Origin: an uncultured Lachnospiraceae bacterium
GTDB taxonomy: Bacteria > Bacillota > Clostridia > Lachnospirales > Lachnospiraceae
NCBI GenBank assembly: GCA_944383545.1
Contig: CALWPY010000001.1
Span: 291,980-355,979, forward strand
Direction: 5' to 3'
Length of the DNA stretch: 64,000 bases
Positions 27,515-37,705 of this stretch are shown piece by piece (positions within the stretch are counted from its first letter, which is position 1; each line of letters begins with the position of its first letter). The position numbers and the translations under genes were made by a program. The notes under the pieces were generated by a model. It searched no databases. It had not been told where the DNA came from and saw nothing but the letters and a program-made list of their open reading frames with translations.

Positions 27515-27964
27515 ATGAAGGTAATTTTAATTCAGGACGTAAAATCCATAGGGAAAAAGGGGCAGATTGTTGAAATAAATGACGGGTATGCAAGAAATTA
27601 TATAATACCTAAAAAGTTTGGTCTGGAGGCAACTCCTAAGAACTTAAATGACCTTAAGCTTAAGAAGGCTCATGAAGAAAAGGTAGCGGCTCAGAATCTT
27701 GCAGATGCAAAGGCACTGGCGGACAGACTTAAAGATATGTCAGTTTCACTTACCATGAAGGTGGGCGAGGGCGGAAGGACATTTGGCTCGGTCTCTTCAA
27801 AGGAAATAGCTGAAGCCTGCAAGAGTCAGTTAAAAATTGAAGTAGATAAGAAGAAAATTCAGATAAAGGAGCCGATTAAGGCTTTGGGTACATATATTGT
27901 TTCGGTTAAACTGCACCCGGAAGTATCAGCCGAGCTTGCAGTTAAGGTGACTGAAGAAAAGTAA
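27515..27964 (+). CDS. rplI: 50S ribosomal protein L9
   Basis: The protein has 149 residues. It begins with the L9 signature [33 protein letters not shown], continues with a long connecting helix (residues 40-75) and ends in the C-terminal rRNA-binding domain ([19 protein letters not shown]). The ATG follows the gdpP stop with no gap, and its ribosome site (AAGGAAGGAG) lies inside gdpP, so the two are translationally linked. Confidence 0.98.
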   Translation: MKVILIQDVKSIGKKGQIVEINDGYARNYIIPKKFGLEATPKNLNDLKLKKAHEEKVAAQNLADAKALADRLKDMSVSLTMKVGEGGRTFGSVSSKEIAEACKSQLKIEVDKKKIQIKEPIKALGTYIVSVKLHPEVSAELAVKVTEEK

Positions 27965-27976
27965 GGAATTACTGTT

Positions 27977-29308
27977 ATGGAAGAAAATAACATCAGGAGA
28001 ATAAAACCGCATAATAATGATGCTGAAAAGTATGTCATAGGTGCCATGCTTATGGACAGGAATGTTATTTCGGAAGTGTCCGGTATGCTGGAAAAGGAAG
28101 ACTTTTATAATGCCCAGTACGGCATATTGTTTGAAAACATGGTTGAGCTTTATAATGAAGGTAAGGCAGTAGATATAGTAACACTTACGGAAAAGCTTAA
28201 AAAGAAAAATGTACCTGAAGAAGTTAGCGGTATGCAGTTTATAAGTACTATTGTTTCTGATATCATGACGACGGTACATGCAAAAGACCATGCACAAATT
28301 ATTCAGGACAACTCTGTTTTAAGAAAACTTATAAATATAAGTGATGACATTTCAAAGAATTGTTATGATGCAGGCGACAATGTGGAAAATATACTTGAAA
28401 CCGCAGAGGCTTCCATATTTAATCTTGTTCAGAACAGAAGCGGCTCTAAAGGGTTTACCCCTATAAAAAAGATTGTAATAGATGTAATTGGTGAAATAGA
28501 AAAGGCATCAAAAAATCAGGGAAGAGTAAACGGACTTCCTACCGGATTTACCGATTTGGACAATATGCTTACGGGACTTCATTCGGATGAGCTTATTCTG
28601 GTAGCGGCAAGACCTTCTATGGGAAAGACGGCATTTGTGCTAAACATTGCACACCACGTTGCAGTAAGGCAGAATATACCTGTAGTTATATTTTCTTTGG
28701 AAATGAGCAAGGAACAGCTTGTTACAAGGCTTGTTGCCGTAGATTCCATGGTAGACGCACAGGCAATAAAAACAGGTGACTTAAAAGATGATGATTGGGA
28801 AAAGATTATTGAGAGCACTGAGGAGATAGCCAAAGCTCCTATATTCATCGATGACAATTCGGGAATAACGGTATCGGAGTTGCGTTCAAAATGCCGTAAG
28901 CTGAAGCAGCAAAACAATATCGGACTTATAATTATTGACTATCTTCAGCTTATGAACAGCGCCAAAGCAGTGGAGTCAAGGCAGCAGTTTATTTCGGATG
29001 TTTCCAGGTCTCTGAAAGGTGTTGCAAGAGAACTGGGCGTTCCTGTAATAGCATTGTCACAGTTGAATCGTGCAGTAGACGCCAGAACAGACCATAAGCC
29101 TGTGCTTGCAGATTTACGTGAATCAGGTGCGATAGAGCAGGATGCCGATGTAGTTATGTTTATTTACAGGGATGAGTACTATAACAAAGAGACGGAAAAG
29201 CCGGGGATTGCCGAAATAATTGTGGCCAAGCAGAGAAACGGCTCTACAGGCTCTGTGGACCTTGTATGGCTCGGTAAATATACCAAGTTTTCAAATAAGG
29301 CGCACTAA
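27977..29308 (+). CDS. dnaB: Replicative DNA helicase DnaB
   Basis: This hexameric replication helicase of 443 residues unwinds DNA at the fork and binds primase through its N-terminal domain. The N-terminal part shows AEKYVIGAMLMD. The RecA-like motor has Walker A ARPSMGKTAF near residue 208, Walker B IGLIIIDYLQLM, and ALSQLNRAVD and DLRESGAIEQDAD further on. Length is normal. It sits 12 bp after rplI, as in many Firmicutes. No intein is present. Confidence 0.98.
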   Translation: MEENNIRRIKPHNNDAEKYVIGAMLMDRNVISEVSGMLEKEDFYNAQYGILFENMVELYNEGKAVDIVTLTEKLKKKNVPEEVSGMQFISTIVSDIMTTVHAKDHAQIIQDNSVLRKLINISDDISKNCYDAGDNVENILETAEASIFNLVQNRSGSKGFTPIKKIVIDVIGEIEKASKNQGRVNGLPTGFTDLDNMLTGLHSDELILVAARPSMGKTAFVLNIAHHVAVRQNIPVVIFSLEMSKEQLVTRLVAVDSMVDAQAIKTGDLKDDDWEKIIESTEEIAKAPIFIDDNSGITVSELRSKCRKLKQQNNIGLIIIDYLQLMNSAKAVESRQQFISDVSRSLKGVARELGVPVIALSQLNRAVDARTDHKPVLADLRESGAIEQDADVVMFIYRDEYYNKETEKPGIAEIIVAKQRNGSTGSVDLVWLGKYTKFSNKAH

Positions 29309-29344
29309 TCTGATGTTAAGCGTGGCAAAACGGGGGAAATAAAA

Positions 29345-30193
29345 ATGGCAGAGAAAAGAATTGGAAGTATTGGAACAAGATATCTGGCATATTTCATAGA
29401 TATTGTAATATATTGCACATTTACACTGATTGTGTGGTTTGTTTTTAGCGATAGAGAAAATGCATTTATTACGCATTTTCCTTCAAGACGTATATTTGTT
29501 TTGGTTTTTATGTCATTTTCCTTTGTGCTCGGTACAGTTTTGGAGACAACAATTAATGCTACCATAGGTAAAAAAATCTGTTCATTGGAAGTGGCATCAT
29601 CAGATAATGAAAGATATAAGCCTTATTTTATAGATACACTTTCCAGAAATCTTCTTAAAAATATAATATTTTGTGCGCTGGCACTTTTTGAACATGTATG
29701 GTTTATATCCCTTATAGTCCTTTTTATATGTGGAATAATTCCGCTTTTTACGGATGGACATAAGGCAATTCATGATGTGATTGCACATACTATGGTAGTA
29801 AGAGAGAGGGTAGAGTTTGGAAAGGATGTTATCACAGAGCAGCCGCTTACGTCTGAGAAGAATATTATTTCGGCTCAGCCGGGTTATTACATATATTTTT
29901 CAATGGGTATGTATGCCGGCAGAAAATTTGCAATAGGAAGCGAGGCAACCATAGGAAAGGGAGAGGGAAATATGATTGCTTTTCCTGATTATGCGGATGG
30001 CATAAGCATAAACCAGTGCAGGATATATTATGATTATGAAATTTCATGCATGGTGCTTCAGGATATGGGCTCCGAACATGGGACGTTTCTGCCCCAGAGG
30101 AACATAGTCCTTATGCAGGGGCAGTCCGTACCGATTAATCTGGGCGAGCCCGTACAGGCAGGAAGGGAAGTTTTCTGCCTTATATATGAATAG
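29345..30193 (+). CDS. RDD-domain membrane protein fused to a C-terminal FHA domain
   Basis: In this 282-residue protein, residues 5-150 form an RDD domain with three hydrophobic segments: RYLAYFIDIVIYCTFTLIVW with the R and D pair, ATIGKKICSLEV, and LFTDGHKAIHDVIAHT. Residues 185-282 read like an FHA phosphothreonine-binding domain: FAIGSEATIGKGEGNMIAF, ISINQCRI and MGSEHGTFLPQRNIVLMQGQSVPI. FHA domains recognise phosphothreonine and so suggest signalling by a Ser/Thr kinase coded elsewhere. It sits 36 bp after dnaB. Function is unknown. Confidence 0.82.
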   Translation: MAEKRIGSIGTRYLAYFIDIVIYCTFTLIVWFVFSDRENAFITHFPSRRIFVLVFMSFSFVLGTVLETTINATIGKKICSLEVASSDNERYKPYFIDTLSRNLLKNIIFCALALFEHVWFISLIVLFICGIIPLFTDGHKAIHDVIAHTMVVRERVEFGKDVITEQPLTSEKNIISAQPGYYIYFSMGMYAGRKFAIGSEATIGKGEGNMIAFPDYADGISINQCRIYYDYEISCMVLQDMGSEHGTFLPQRNIVLMQGQSVPINLGEPVQAGREVFCLIYE

Positions 30194-30202
30194 ATTTTTA
30201 TC

Positions 30203-30231
30203 TTGACATATAAAAATTATTCTGATAATAT
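30203..30231 (+). promoter_or_regulatory. Sigma-A promoter of the trp operon
   Basis: TTGACA at 30203-30208 and TAATAT at 30226-30231 are spaced by exactly 17 bp. Transcription would start near 30238, just before the T-box leader. Confidence 0.85.
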
Positions 30232-30237
30232 GAGTGC

Positions 30238-30521
30238 AGTTTAATAAATGAAACCTATGATGTGGAGATAAAAATGAAAGATGTGCATACAGAGAGTGAA
30301 GGATGCTGAGAACTTCGCGGTAACAGTTCATTAAATGGACCACTGAGGGTACAGTCAAAGGAAGTGATTCCGAGTATTCTGTAACGTGGGCAAGCGTTAA
30401 TTGCACGGGATATGATAGTATTCTGTAAGAGTGCATGGTTAATTTTGTTAACCGTGAATTAAGGTGGTACCACGGAAAGGAATTTTCGCCCTTAATCCAA
30501 TTTTGGATTAAGGGCTTTTTT
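30238..30521 (+). promoter_or_regulatory. T-box leader (tRNA-Trp responsive) with terminator, upstream of trpE
   Basis: The leader has the canonical T-box AAGGTGGTACCACG at 30461-30474 and the specifier-side AGAGAGTGAAGG element at about 30291-30302. A candidate specifier TGG (tryptophan) lies at 30336-30338. A 13-bp terminator stem at 30488-30515 ends in a T run. T-boxes sense uncharged tRNA: when tRNA-Trp is uncharged an antiterminator forms and trp genes are read. The downstream trp genes fit the TGG specifier. The exact stem I boundaries were not computed. Confidence 0.93.
30488..30521 (+). terminator. T-box regulated terminator
   Basis: GCCCTTAATCCAA pairs perfectly with TTGGATTAAGGGC across a 2-nt loop and is followed by TTTTTT. 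The antiterminator uses the T-box bases just upstream. Confidence 0.92.
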
Positions 30522-30600
30522 AATTGTCTGAAACAGGCATTAATTGGCACATGAAATATTGGTTAATGGGAAAATTCCCGGAAAGGTGATGTGAGATTTG

Positions 30601-32076
30601 GTGAAACCGTCATTAAGTGAACTTAAAGAAATTGGAAAAGGTTATAAAACAGTTCCTGTTGCAAAAGAAATTCTTTCGGACGTTACAACTCCAATCGAAG
30701 TCTTGAAACGTCTCAAAAAGAAGAGCCGCCACTGCTATATATTGGAAAGCGTGACCAATCAGGCATATTGGGGAAGATACACTTTTCTGGGTTATGACCC
30801 CGTAATGGAAATAAGCTGCATAAACAAAATTATGACAGTTAAAAATTTGCTTACAGGTGAGGAAACTGCCACGGAAACCGACAATCCGGGTGAATATCTG
30901 AAAAATCTGCTAAGTGAGTATACAAGTCCTGTAGTGGATAATCTCCCAAGCTTTACGGGCGGGCTTGTAGGCTACTTTTCATATGATTATATAAAGTACA
31001 GCGAGACGGCCTTAAACCCCATGGCAGAGGATGAGGACGGATTTAAGGACTGTGATTTGATGCTTTTTGACAAGGTCATAGCATTTGACAATATAATGCA
31101 GAAGATTATCCTGATAAAAAATATTTCAACAGAAGGAATTGAAAAAAACTACGCTGATGCAGTAAGCGAATTAAATGAAATGGAAGCTTTGGTATTACAT
31201 GGTGAAAAGGAAGAACATGAGAAACCTGAAATGCTTTCAGAATTCAGACCTTTATTTAAAAAAGAAGCCTTCTGCGAAATGGTTGAAAAGGCTAAGCATT
31301 ATATATATGAGGGTGATATTTTCCAAGTGGTTTTATCCAACAGGCTGGAGGCTGATTTTAAAGGAAGCCTGCTTGACTGCTACAGGGTTTTAAGAACTAC
31401 AAACCCGTCTCCTTATATGTTTTATTTCAGAGGAAGTGACATGGAGATAGCGGGTGCTTCTCCTGAAACTCTTGTGAAATTAGATAAAGGAACGCTTTAC
31501 ACCTTTCCGCTTGCAGGTACAAGGCCGAGAGGGAGGACACCTGAGGAAGACAGGGAGCTGGAGGAGAGTCTCTTAAAAGATGAAAAAGAGCTTTCAGAGC
31601 ATAACATGCTTGTGGATTTAGGAAGAAATGACTTAGGAAAGATAAGCCGATTCGGAACGGTGGATGTGGTTAAATATATGTCTATAGAAAGATATTCACA
31701 TGTGATGCACATCGGCTCCACGGTAAAGGGTGAAATTGCAGAGGGAAAGAGTGCGATAGACGCAGTTAATGCCGTACTTCCTGCAGGAACACTTTCGGGA
31801 GCGCCGAAGATAAGAGCCTGCGAAATAATAGATGAACTTGAAAATAACAAGCGTGGCGTATACGGCGGTGCGATAGGTTATATGGATTTCAAAGGAAACC
31901 TGGATGCCTGTATTGCAATAAGGCTCGCGTTTAAGAAAAACGGAAAAGTTTTTGTCCGTTCCGGTGCAGGAATTGTGGCAGACAGCGTACCTGAAAAGGA
32001 ATATCAGGAATGTATAAATAAGGCAAAGGCAGTAATGGACGCACTTAAAATTTCAGCCGAGACAGACTTAAAGTAA
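30601..32076 (+). CDS. trpE: Anthranilate synthase component I
   Basis: The 491-residue enzyme makes anthranilate from chorismate, using ammonia from TrpG. The chorismate-binding domain shows GDIFQVVLSNR, AGASPETLVKL, PLAGTRPRG, LSGAPKIRACEIIDELE and KVFVRSGAGIVADSV. An LLES-like ILES near residue 50 matches the tryptophan feedback site. I chose GTG 30601 because it gives the family-like MKPSLSE start; TTG 30598 is next to it and AGGTGAT lies upstream at 30584-30590. It is the first gene of the T-box-controlled operon. Confidence 0.97.
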   Translation: MKPSLSELKEIGKGYKTVPVAKEILSDVTTPIEVLKRLKKKSRHCYILESVTNQAYWGRYTFLGYDPVMEISCINKIMTVKNLLTGEETATETDNPGEYLKNLLSEYTSPVVDNLPSFTGGLVGYFSYDYIKYSETALNPMAEDEDGFKDCDLMLFDKVIAFDNIMQKIILIKNISTEGIEKNYADAVSELNEMEALVLHGEKEEHEKPEMLSEFRPLFKKEAFCEMVEKAKHYIYEGDIFQVVLSNRLEADFKGSLLDCYRVLRTTNPSPYMFYFRGSDMEIAGASPETLVKLDKGTLYTFPLAGTRPRGRTPEEDRELEESLLKDEKELSEHNMLVDLGRNDLGKISRFGTVDVVKYMSIERYSHVMHIGSTVKGEIAEGKSAIDAVNAVLPAGTLSGAPKIRACEIIDELENNKRGVYGGAIGYMDFKGNLDACIAIRLAFKKNGKVFVRSGAGIVADSVPEKEYQECINKAKAVMDALKISAETDLK

Positions 32077-32095
32077 GAAGAACAGGAGGGATAAC

Positions 32096-32662
32096 ATGAT
32101 ATTACTGATTGATAATTATGACAGCTTTTCTTATAACCTCTACCAGCTTGTTGGCTCAATAAGAAGTGACATAAGGGTAATAAGAAATGACGGGCTTTCC
32201 TGTGAGGAGATAGAAAAAATTAATCCTGACCACATTATTATTTCACCCGGACCGGGAAGACCGTGTGATGCGGGAATATGCGAGGAACTAATTGACAGGT
32301 TAAAAGGAAAAGTTCCGATTCTCGGTGTATGTCTCGGACATCAGGCAATATGCGAGACTTTCGGCGGAGTTATAACCTATGCAAAAAGGCTGATGCACGG
32401 AAAACAGTCGATAGCTGCACTCAGCAAAGAATGTAAGATATTTGAAGGACTTCCCGAAAAATTAAAAGTTGCCCGTTACCATTCACTTGCGGCAGAAAGA
32501 GAGAGCCTCCCGGAGGACCTTTTTATAACGGCAGAAACAGCAGATGGTGAAGTAATGGGAGTAAAACACAGAGACTACGAAATTTACGGAGTACAGTTTC
32601 ATCCGGAGTCCATACTTACTCCTGACGGAAAACAGATACTTATAAATTTTCTCAGTATATAA
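32096..32662 (+). CDS. trpG: Anthranilate synthase component II (glutamine amidotransferase)
   Basis: The class I glutamine amidotransferase of 188 residues opens with MILLIDNYDSFSYNLYQL. The catalytic Cys is in GVCLGHQAI and the His/Glu pair in GVQFHPESILTPDG. It supplies ammonia to TrpE. GGAGG precedes the ATG. It may also serve folate synthesis as PabA, as trpG does in some Firmicutes. Confidence 0.96.
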   Translation: MILLIDNYDSFSYNLYQLVGSIRSDIRVIRNDGLSCEEIEKINPDHIIISPGPGRPCDAGICEELIDRLKGKVPILGVCLGHQAICETFGGVITYAKRLMHGKQSIAALSKECKIFEGLPEKLKVARYHSLAAERESLPEDLFITAETADGEVMGVKHRDYEIYGVQFHPESILTPDGKQILINFLSI

Positions 32663-32716
32663 GTATAAGACAGGAAAACATATAAAACGAAATAAATAAT
32701 ACAGGAGGAATTTGAT

Positions 32717-33721
32717 ATGATAAAAGAAGCAATTTCAAAACTTACAATGAATGAAAACCTTACATATGATGAGGCGAAAGCGGCAGTAGATGAAATTATG
32801 AGCGGAAATGCAGAGCCTGCACAGGTAGCGGCATTTTTAACCGCACTTCACATAAAGGGCGAAACCATTCCTGAAATAGCAGGATGTGCTGACGAAATGA
32901 GAGCAAAGGCTACAAGACTTAATCATGACATGGATGTTATAGATATTGTCGGAACAGGCGGGGATAAATCGCATTCAATAAATATTTCCACTATAGCATC
33001 ATTTGTAACGGCTGCCGCAGGAGGTCATGTTGCAAAACACGGAAACAGAGCCATGTCCAGTAAATGCGGTGCTGCCGACTGCCTTGAGGCACTTGGTGTA
33101 AATCTCATGCTTGAGCCTGAGAAAAATGAAGAAATACTTAATAAAACAGGCTTTTGCTTCCTGTATGCACAGAAATACCACACGGCGATGAAGCATGTAG
33201 GACCTGTAAGAAAGAGTATAGGCATTCCGACGGTATTTAATATCTTAGGACCTCTTGCAAATCCTGCAATGGCAGAGCTGCAACTCCTCGGCGTTTACAG
33301 TGATGACATGGTTGAGACTATAGCGCATGTACTGAATAATCTTGGTATCAAGAGAGCCATGGTTGTACACGGAAGAGACGGGCTCGATGAAATTTCAGTT
33401 GGAGATTCAACACTGGTATGTGAAGTAAATAACGGTGAGTTCAAAACTTATACAATAACTCCTGAGCAGTTTGGTATTGAGCGCCATGAAAAAAAGGAAA
33501 TCGTGGGAGGAAGTCCTGAATTAAATGCAGGAATTGCTAAAAAAATATTAAAGGGCGAAAAGGGCGCAGGAAGAGATGCAGTGATTTTAAATGCAGGAGC
33601 GGCAATTCACATTACCAATGAAATCCCTCTTGAGGAAGGAATAAAGCTTGCCGCAGAGGTTATAGACAGCGGAAAAGCATACGAAGTATATGAAAAAGTT
33701 GTTCAGATGTCAAACGAGTAG
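32717..33721 (+). CDS. trpD: Anthranilate phosphoribosyltransferase
   Basis: The 334-residue enzyme joins anthranilate and PRPP. It shows DIVGTGGDKSHSINISTIA (PRPP-binding glycine loop), HGNRAMSSKCGAADCLEALG, and GPVRKSIGIPTVFNILGPLANP. Length is typical. AGGAGG at 32702-32707 precedes the ATG after a 54-bp gap. It is not fused to trpG. Confidence 0.97.
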   Translation: MIKEAISKLTMNENLTYDEAKAAVDEIMSGNAEPAQVAAFLTALHIKGETIPEIAGCADEMRAKATRLNHDMDVIDIVGTGGDKSHSINISTIASFVTAAAGGHVAKHGNRAMSSKCGAADCLEALGVNLMLEPEKNEEILNKTGFCFLYAQKYHTAMKHVGPVRKSIGIPTVFNILGPLANPAMAELQLLGVYSDDMVETIAHVLNNLGIKRAMVVHGRDGLDEISVGDSTLVCEVNNGEFKTYTITPEQFGIERHEKKEIVGGSPELNAGIAKKILKGEKGAGRDAVILNAGAAIHITNEIPLEEGIKLAAEVIDSGKAYEVYEKVVQMSNE

Positions 33722-33733
33722 GGATATCGGCTT

Positions 33734-34519
33734 ATGATATTAGATGAAATAGCAAAAAAGACGAAAGAAAGAATTGAGGAAGAAAAGAAAAAATGTCAGC
33801 TCAGTGAGATAAAGAGCATGGCGCTTTCAATGAACACTGATACAGGGTTTCCATTTAAAGAGGCATTAAAAAAAGAAGGGATTTCTTTTATATGTGAAGT
33901 AAAAAAAGGCTCGCCGTCAAAAGGAATTATAGCAGAGGATTTTCCGTATTGTGATATCGCGGAGGAATATGAAAAAGCAGGCGCCTCTGCCATATCAGTT
34001 CTCACTGAGCCGTATTACTTTAAAGGAAAAAATGAATACTTAAAAGAAATATCCGAAAAAGTAAAAATTCCTGTGTTAAGGAAGGACTTTACCGTAGATG
34101 AATATATGATTTATGAGGCAAAGGTGATAGGAGCTTCAGCGGTACTTCTTATATGCGCAATACTGGATGATAAAAAGTTAAATGATTATCTTGCGCTGGC
34201 TCACTCCCTCGGACTTTCAGCACTGGTTGAGGCACATGATGAAAAAGAAGTGGAAAGAGCCTTAAAATGCGGCGCAGGTATGATAGGTGTAAATAACAGG
34301 GATTTAAGGACATTTGAAGTTGACATAAATAACAGTGTGCGCCTTCGTAACATGATACCTGATAATATCATTTATGTATCGGAAAGCGGAATAAAAACGA
34401 GAGAAGATGTAGAAGTACTTGAAAATAACGGGACTGATGCAGTGCTGATTGGGGAGACCTTTATGCGTAGTCCCGATAAGAAAAAAACACTTGATTATCT
34501 CAGAGGAAAGGAAGTTTAG
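33734..34519 (+). CDS. trpC: Indole-3-glycerol phosphate synthase
   Basis: This single TIM-barrel enzyme of 261 residues has [12 protein letters not shown] near 55, PVLRKDF with the catalytic Lys, [22 protein letters not shown] and VSESGI. It closes the indole ring in the pathway. The length leaves no room for a TrpF domain, so the TrpC-TrpF fusion of enteric bacteria is absent, and no trpF follows. Confidence 0.97.
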   Translation: MILDEIAKKTKERIEEEKKKCQLSEIKSMALSMNTDTGFPFKEALKKEGISFICEVKKGSPSKGIIAEDFPYCDIAEEYEKAGASAISVLTEPYYFKGKNEYLKEISEKVKIPVLRKDFTVDEYMIYEAKVIGASAVLLICAILDDKKLNDYLALAHSLGLSALVEAHDEKEVERALKCGAGMIGVNNRDLRTFEVDINNSVRLRNMIPDNIIYVSESGIKTREDVEVLENNGTDAVLIGETFMRSPDKKKTLDYLRGKEV

Positions 34520-34521
34520 AT

Positions 34522-35703
34522 ATGAAAGGAAGATATGGTGAGTTTGGAGGACAGTATATACCCGAAACTCTTATGAATGAAATTCACAGGCTTGAGGAAG
34601 CTTATGAGTTTTATAAAAATGACAAGGATTTTAATGATGAGCTGAATACTCTGTTAAAGGAATATGCGGGAAGGCCGTCTTTATTATATTATGCCGAGAA
34701 GATGACAAAGGACTTAGGCGGTGCAAAGATTTATCTTAAGCGTGAGGATTTGAATCATACCGGCTCACATAAGATAAACAATGTGCTGGGTCAGGTGCTT
34801 CTGGCAAAAAAAATGGGAAAAACCCGTGTCATTGCCGAAACAGGAGCCGGACAGCACGGTGTTGCAACTGCGACGGGGGCAGCGCTTCTTGGTATGGAAT
34901 GTGAAATCTTTATGGGAAAGGAAGATACCATTCGTCAGGCACTTAATGTATACAGAATGGAGCTTCTCGGTGCAAAGGTAAATGCGGTAACAAGCGGTAC
35001 GATGACTTTAAAGGATGCCGTAAATGAAGCTATGCGTAACTGGACATCCAGAGTTGACGATACATTATATGTACTTGGCTCTGTCATGGGACCGCATCCG
35101 TTTCCTATGATGGTAAGGGATTTCCAGAGTGTAATAAGCAAGGAAGCAAGAGCACAGATACTTGAAAAGGAAGGAAAGCTTCCTTCGGCAGTTGTTGCCT
35201 GTGTTGGTGGCGGAAGTAATGCAATGGGAGCGTTTTATAACTTTATAAATGACAGTGAAGTTAAACTTATCGGTTGTGAAGCGGCAGGAAGAGGAATTGA
35301 AACGGGAAAACATGCGGCAACCATTGCAAAGGGTGAAAAGGGCATTTTTCACGGTATGAAATCACTTTTCTGTCAGGATGAGTACGGACAGATAGCGCCT
35401 GTATATTCTATTTCAGCGGGACTTGATTATCCCGGAATAGGACCTGAGCATGCTTACCTTAATGAAATAGGAAGGGCACAGTATGTGCCTGTAAAGGATG
35501 ATGAGGCGGTCGAGGCATTTGAATATATTGCAAGGACGGAAGGTATTATATGTGCGATAGAAAGTGCACATGCCGTATACCATGCCATGCAGATAGCACC
35601 AAAGATGAATAAGGACGATATTATCATTGTCTGCCTTTCAGGAAGAGGCGATAAGGACGTGGCAGCTATAGCAAGGTACAGAGGAGTTGAGTTATATGAG
35701 TAA
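34522..35703 (+). CDS. trpB: Tryptophan synthase beta chain
   Basis: The 393-residue PLP enzyme makes tryptophan from indole and serine. The PLP lysine is in [13 protein letters not shown] near residue 85, the phosphate loop is [12 protein letters not shown], and [13 protein letters not shown] is present. This is the standard TrpB1 type that pairs with TrpA. The start is 2 bp after the trpC stop. Its last 8 bp overlap trpA. Confidence 0.98.
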   Translation: MKGRYGEFGGQYIPETLMNEIHRLEEAYEFYKNDKDFNDELNTLLKEYAGRPSLLYYAEKMTKDLGGAKIYLKREDLNHTGSHKINNVLGQVLLAKKMGKTRVIAETGAGQHGVATATGAALLGMECEIFMGKEDTIRQALNVYRMELLGAKVNAVTSGTMTLKDAVNEAMRNWTSRVDDTLYVLGSVMGPHPFPMMVRDFQSVISKEARAQILEKEGKLPSAVVACVGGGSNAMGAFYNFINDSEVKLIGCEAAGRGIETGKHAATIAKGEKGIFHGMKSLFCQDEYGQIAPVYSISAGLDYPGIGPEHAYLNEIGRAQYVPVKDDEAVEAFEYIARTEGIICAIESAHAVYHAMQIAPKMNKDDIIIVCLSGRGDKDVAAIARYRGVELYE

Positions 35704-36472
35704 AATACATGAAGCATTTGAAAATAAAAAAGCATTTATAGCATTTCTTACAGGCGGAGACCCGGATTTTGAAACAAGTGTAAACCTCATAAAAGAGGCA
35801 GCAAAAGCAGGAGCGGATTTAATTGAAATCGGAATACCTTTTTCAGACCCTATTGCAGAAGGACCTGTAATTCAGGAGGCAAACATAAGGGCGCTGTCAG
35901 GCGGAATGACAACCGACAGAATATTTGATTTGGTTAAGGAAGTGAGAAAGGATGTAACAGTACCGCTTGTATTTCTTACTTATCTTAATCCTGTGTATCA
36001 TTACGGTCCGGAAAAGTTTTTCAGGAGTTGCAAAGATACAGGTATTAATGGTATTATAATCCCGGATATGCCTTTTGAGGAAAAGGGCGAGATTTTGGAA
36101 TCAGCAAAGAAATACGGGGTAGAACTTATTTCGCTTATTGCGCCTACAAGTGACGAGAGAATTAAGATGATAGCAAGGGAAGCAGAAGGCTTTATATATG
36201 TTGTTTCTTCCCTCGGTGTTACCGGTGTAAGAAGTGAGATTAAGACAGACCTTAAATCCATTGTGGAATCCATTAGGGAAGTAACCCGGATTCCTACTGC
36301 GATAGGCTTTGGAATCAGCACGCCTGAGCAGGCTGAAAAAATGGCAAAAACGGCAGATGGAGTTATAGTGGGAAGCGCAATGGTAAAAATTGTTGCAAAA
36401 TATGGAAAAGATGCGGCGCCTTATCTGTATGACTATGTTAAATCCATGAAGGAGGCTGTATCTTCCCAATAA
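35696..36472 (+). CDS. trpA: Tryptophan synthase alpha chain
   Basis: The 258-residue TIM barrel cleaves indole-glycerol phosphate. It shows [31 protein letters not shown] with both catalytic acids' regions, and GVTGVRSEI and GFGISTPEQ for phosphate binding. ATG 35696 overlaps the trpB stop by 8 bp and has GAGGAG at 35681-35686. TTG 35687 is in frame but overlaps the area right after the ribosome site, so I rejected it. Confidence 0.97.
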   Translation: MSKIHEAFENKKAFIAFLTGGDPDFETSVNLIKEAAKAGADLIEIGIPFSDPIAEGPVIQEANIRALSGGMTTDRIFDLVKEVRKDVTVPLVFLTYLNPVYHYGPEKFFRSCKDTGINGIIIPDMPFEEKGEILESAKKYGVELISLIAPTSDERIKMIAREAEGFIYVVSSLGVTGVRSEIKTDLKSIVESIREVTRIPTAIGFGISTPEQAEKMAKTADGVIVGSAMVKIVAKYGKDAAPYLYDYVKSMKEAVSSQ

Positions 36473-36503
36473 TACATGCAGAAATGAAAGGAGATTTACA
36501 GCT

Positions 36504-37658
36504 ATGTTTAATGTAACAGAGGATATTTATTATGTCGGAGTTGACGACGCAGAACTTGATTTATTTGAAAGCCAGTACATACTGGAAAATGGTATAGCTT
36601 ATAATTCTTATATTATAAAGGACGAAAAAATTGCCGTAATGGATTCTGTTGATGCAAGAATGACAGAGGAATGGCTTTCAAATATAGAAGAGGTTTTAGA
36701 AGATGCAGTACCTGATTATCTTGTTGTTTCACATCTTGAGCCGGACCATTCTGGGAGCATCGAGAGCTTCATGGAAAAATATCCTGATACAAAGATAGTA
36801 TTAAGCATGAAGGCAGCAACCATGATTTCACTCTTTACCGAAAAAGATTATTTAGCCTCATTAATTCAGGTAAAGGAAAACGATACTCTTTCACTTGGAA
36901 AACATGAGTTACAGTTTATAATGGCACCAATGGTACACTGGCCGGAGGTTATGGTGGAATATGATAAGACTGACAAGGTTCTCTTTTCCGCAGATGCATT
37001 TGGTAAGTTTGGAACACTTGAAACTGATGAGGACTGGACCTGCGAGGCAAGAAGATATTATTTTAACATAGTTGGAAAATACGGAGCACCTGTGCAGACG
37101 CTGTTAAAGAAGATGGTGTCACTTGACATTGAGGTTATCTGCCCTCTCCATGGACCTATTCTTGACGAAAATCTTTCATATTATATAGATAAATACAATA
37201 CATGGAGCACATATACTCCGGAGGATAAGGGAATCCTTATTGCATGCGCTTCAATTCACGGAAATACTAAGAAGGCAGCAGAAATACTGGCCGGAATACT
37301 TGAAGCAAAGGGCGCGGAGAAGGTTGTTGTAACTGACCTTTCAAGAGATGACATGGCAGAAGCCGTAGAAGATGCATTCCGCTATGATAGAATGGTACTT
37401 ATGGCAGCTTCGTACGATGCAGGAGTATTCCCATGCATGGAAGCCTTTCTTAATCACCTTAAGGCTAAGGCATATCAGAACAGAAAAGTTGCTCTTGTTG
37501 AAAATGGTTCATGGGCACCGACTGCGGGAAGAGTTATGAAGACTGCTCTTGAAGGAATGAAGAATATAACAGTCACAGAGCCGCTTGTTACAATAAGAGG
37601 TGCGTTTAAAGAAAGTGATGTACCGGCACTTACAGAGCTGGCAGAGGCAATGCTGTAG
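36504..37658 (+). CDS. Flavodiiron protein (FprA family A-type flavoprotein)
   Basis: The protein has 384 residues. The N-terminal metallo-beta-lactamase-like domain carries the diiron ligands HLEPDHSG near residues 77-84, an APMVHWPEVM block, DAFGKFG and CPLHGPI. The C-terminal flavodoxin domain starts near 248 with IACASIHGNTKKAA, the FMN loop. Flavodiiron proteins reduce O2 to water or NO to N2O and protect anaerobes. It lies 31 bp after trpA but is not a trp enzyme; it may be read through from that operon. AAAGGAG precedes the ATG. Confidence 0.96.
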   Translation: MFNVTEDIYYVGVDDAELDLFESQYILENGIAYNSYIIKDEKIAVMDSVDARMTEEWLSNIEEVLEDAVPDYLVVSHLEPDHSGSIESFMEKYPDTKIVLSMKAATMISLFTEKDYLASLIQVKENDTLSLGKHELQFIMAPMVHWPEVMVEYDKTDKVLFSADAFGKFGTLETDEDWTCEARRYYFNIVGKYGAPVQTLLKKMVSLDIEVICPLHGPILDENLSYYIDKYNTWSTYTPEDKGILIACASIHGNTKKAAEILAGILEAKGAEKVVVTDLSRDDMAEAVEDAFRYDRMVLMAASYDAGVFPCMEAFLNHLKAKAYQNRKVALVENGSWAPTAGRVMKTALEGMKNITVTEPLVTIRGAFKESDVPALTELAEAML

Positions 37659-37705
37659 GTGGTTTTTATACTTTGTTAACTAATGTACTAAATATGTATA
37701 TATAA

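Noticed and set aside
33734-34519. TrpC-TrpF fusion
   Set aside because: The protein has 261 residues and one TIM barrel only.
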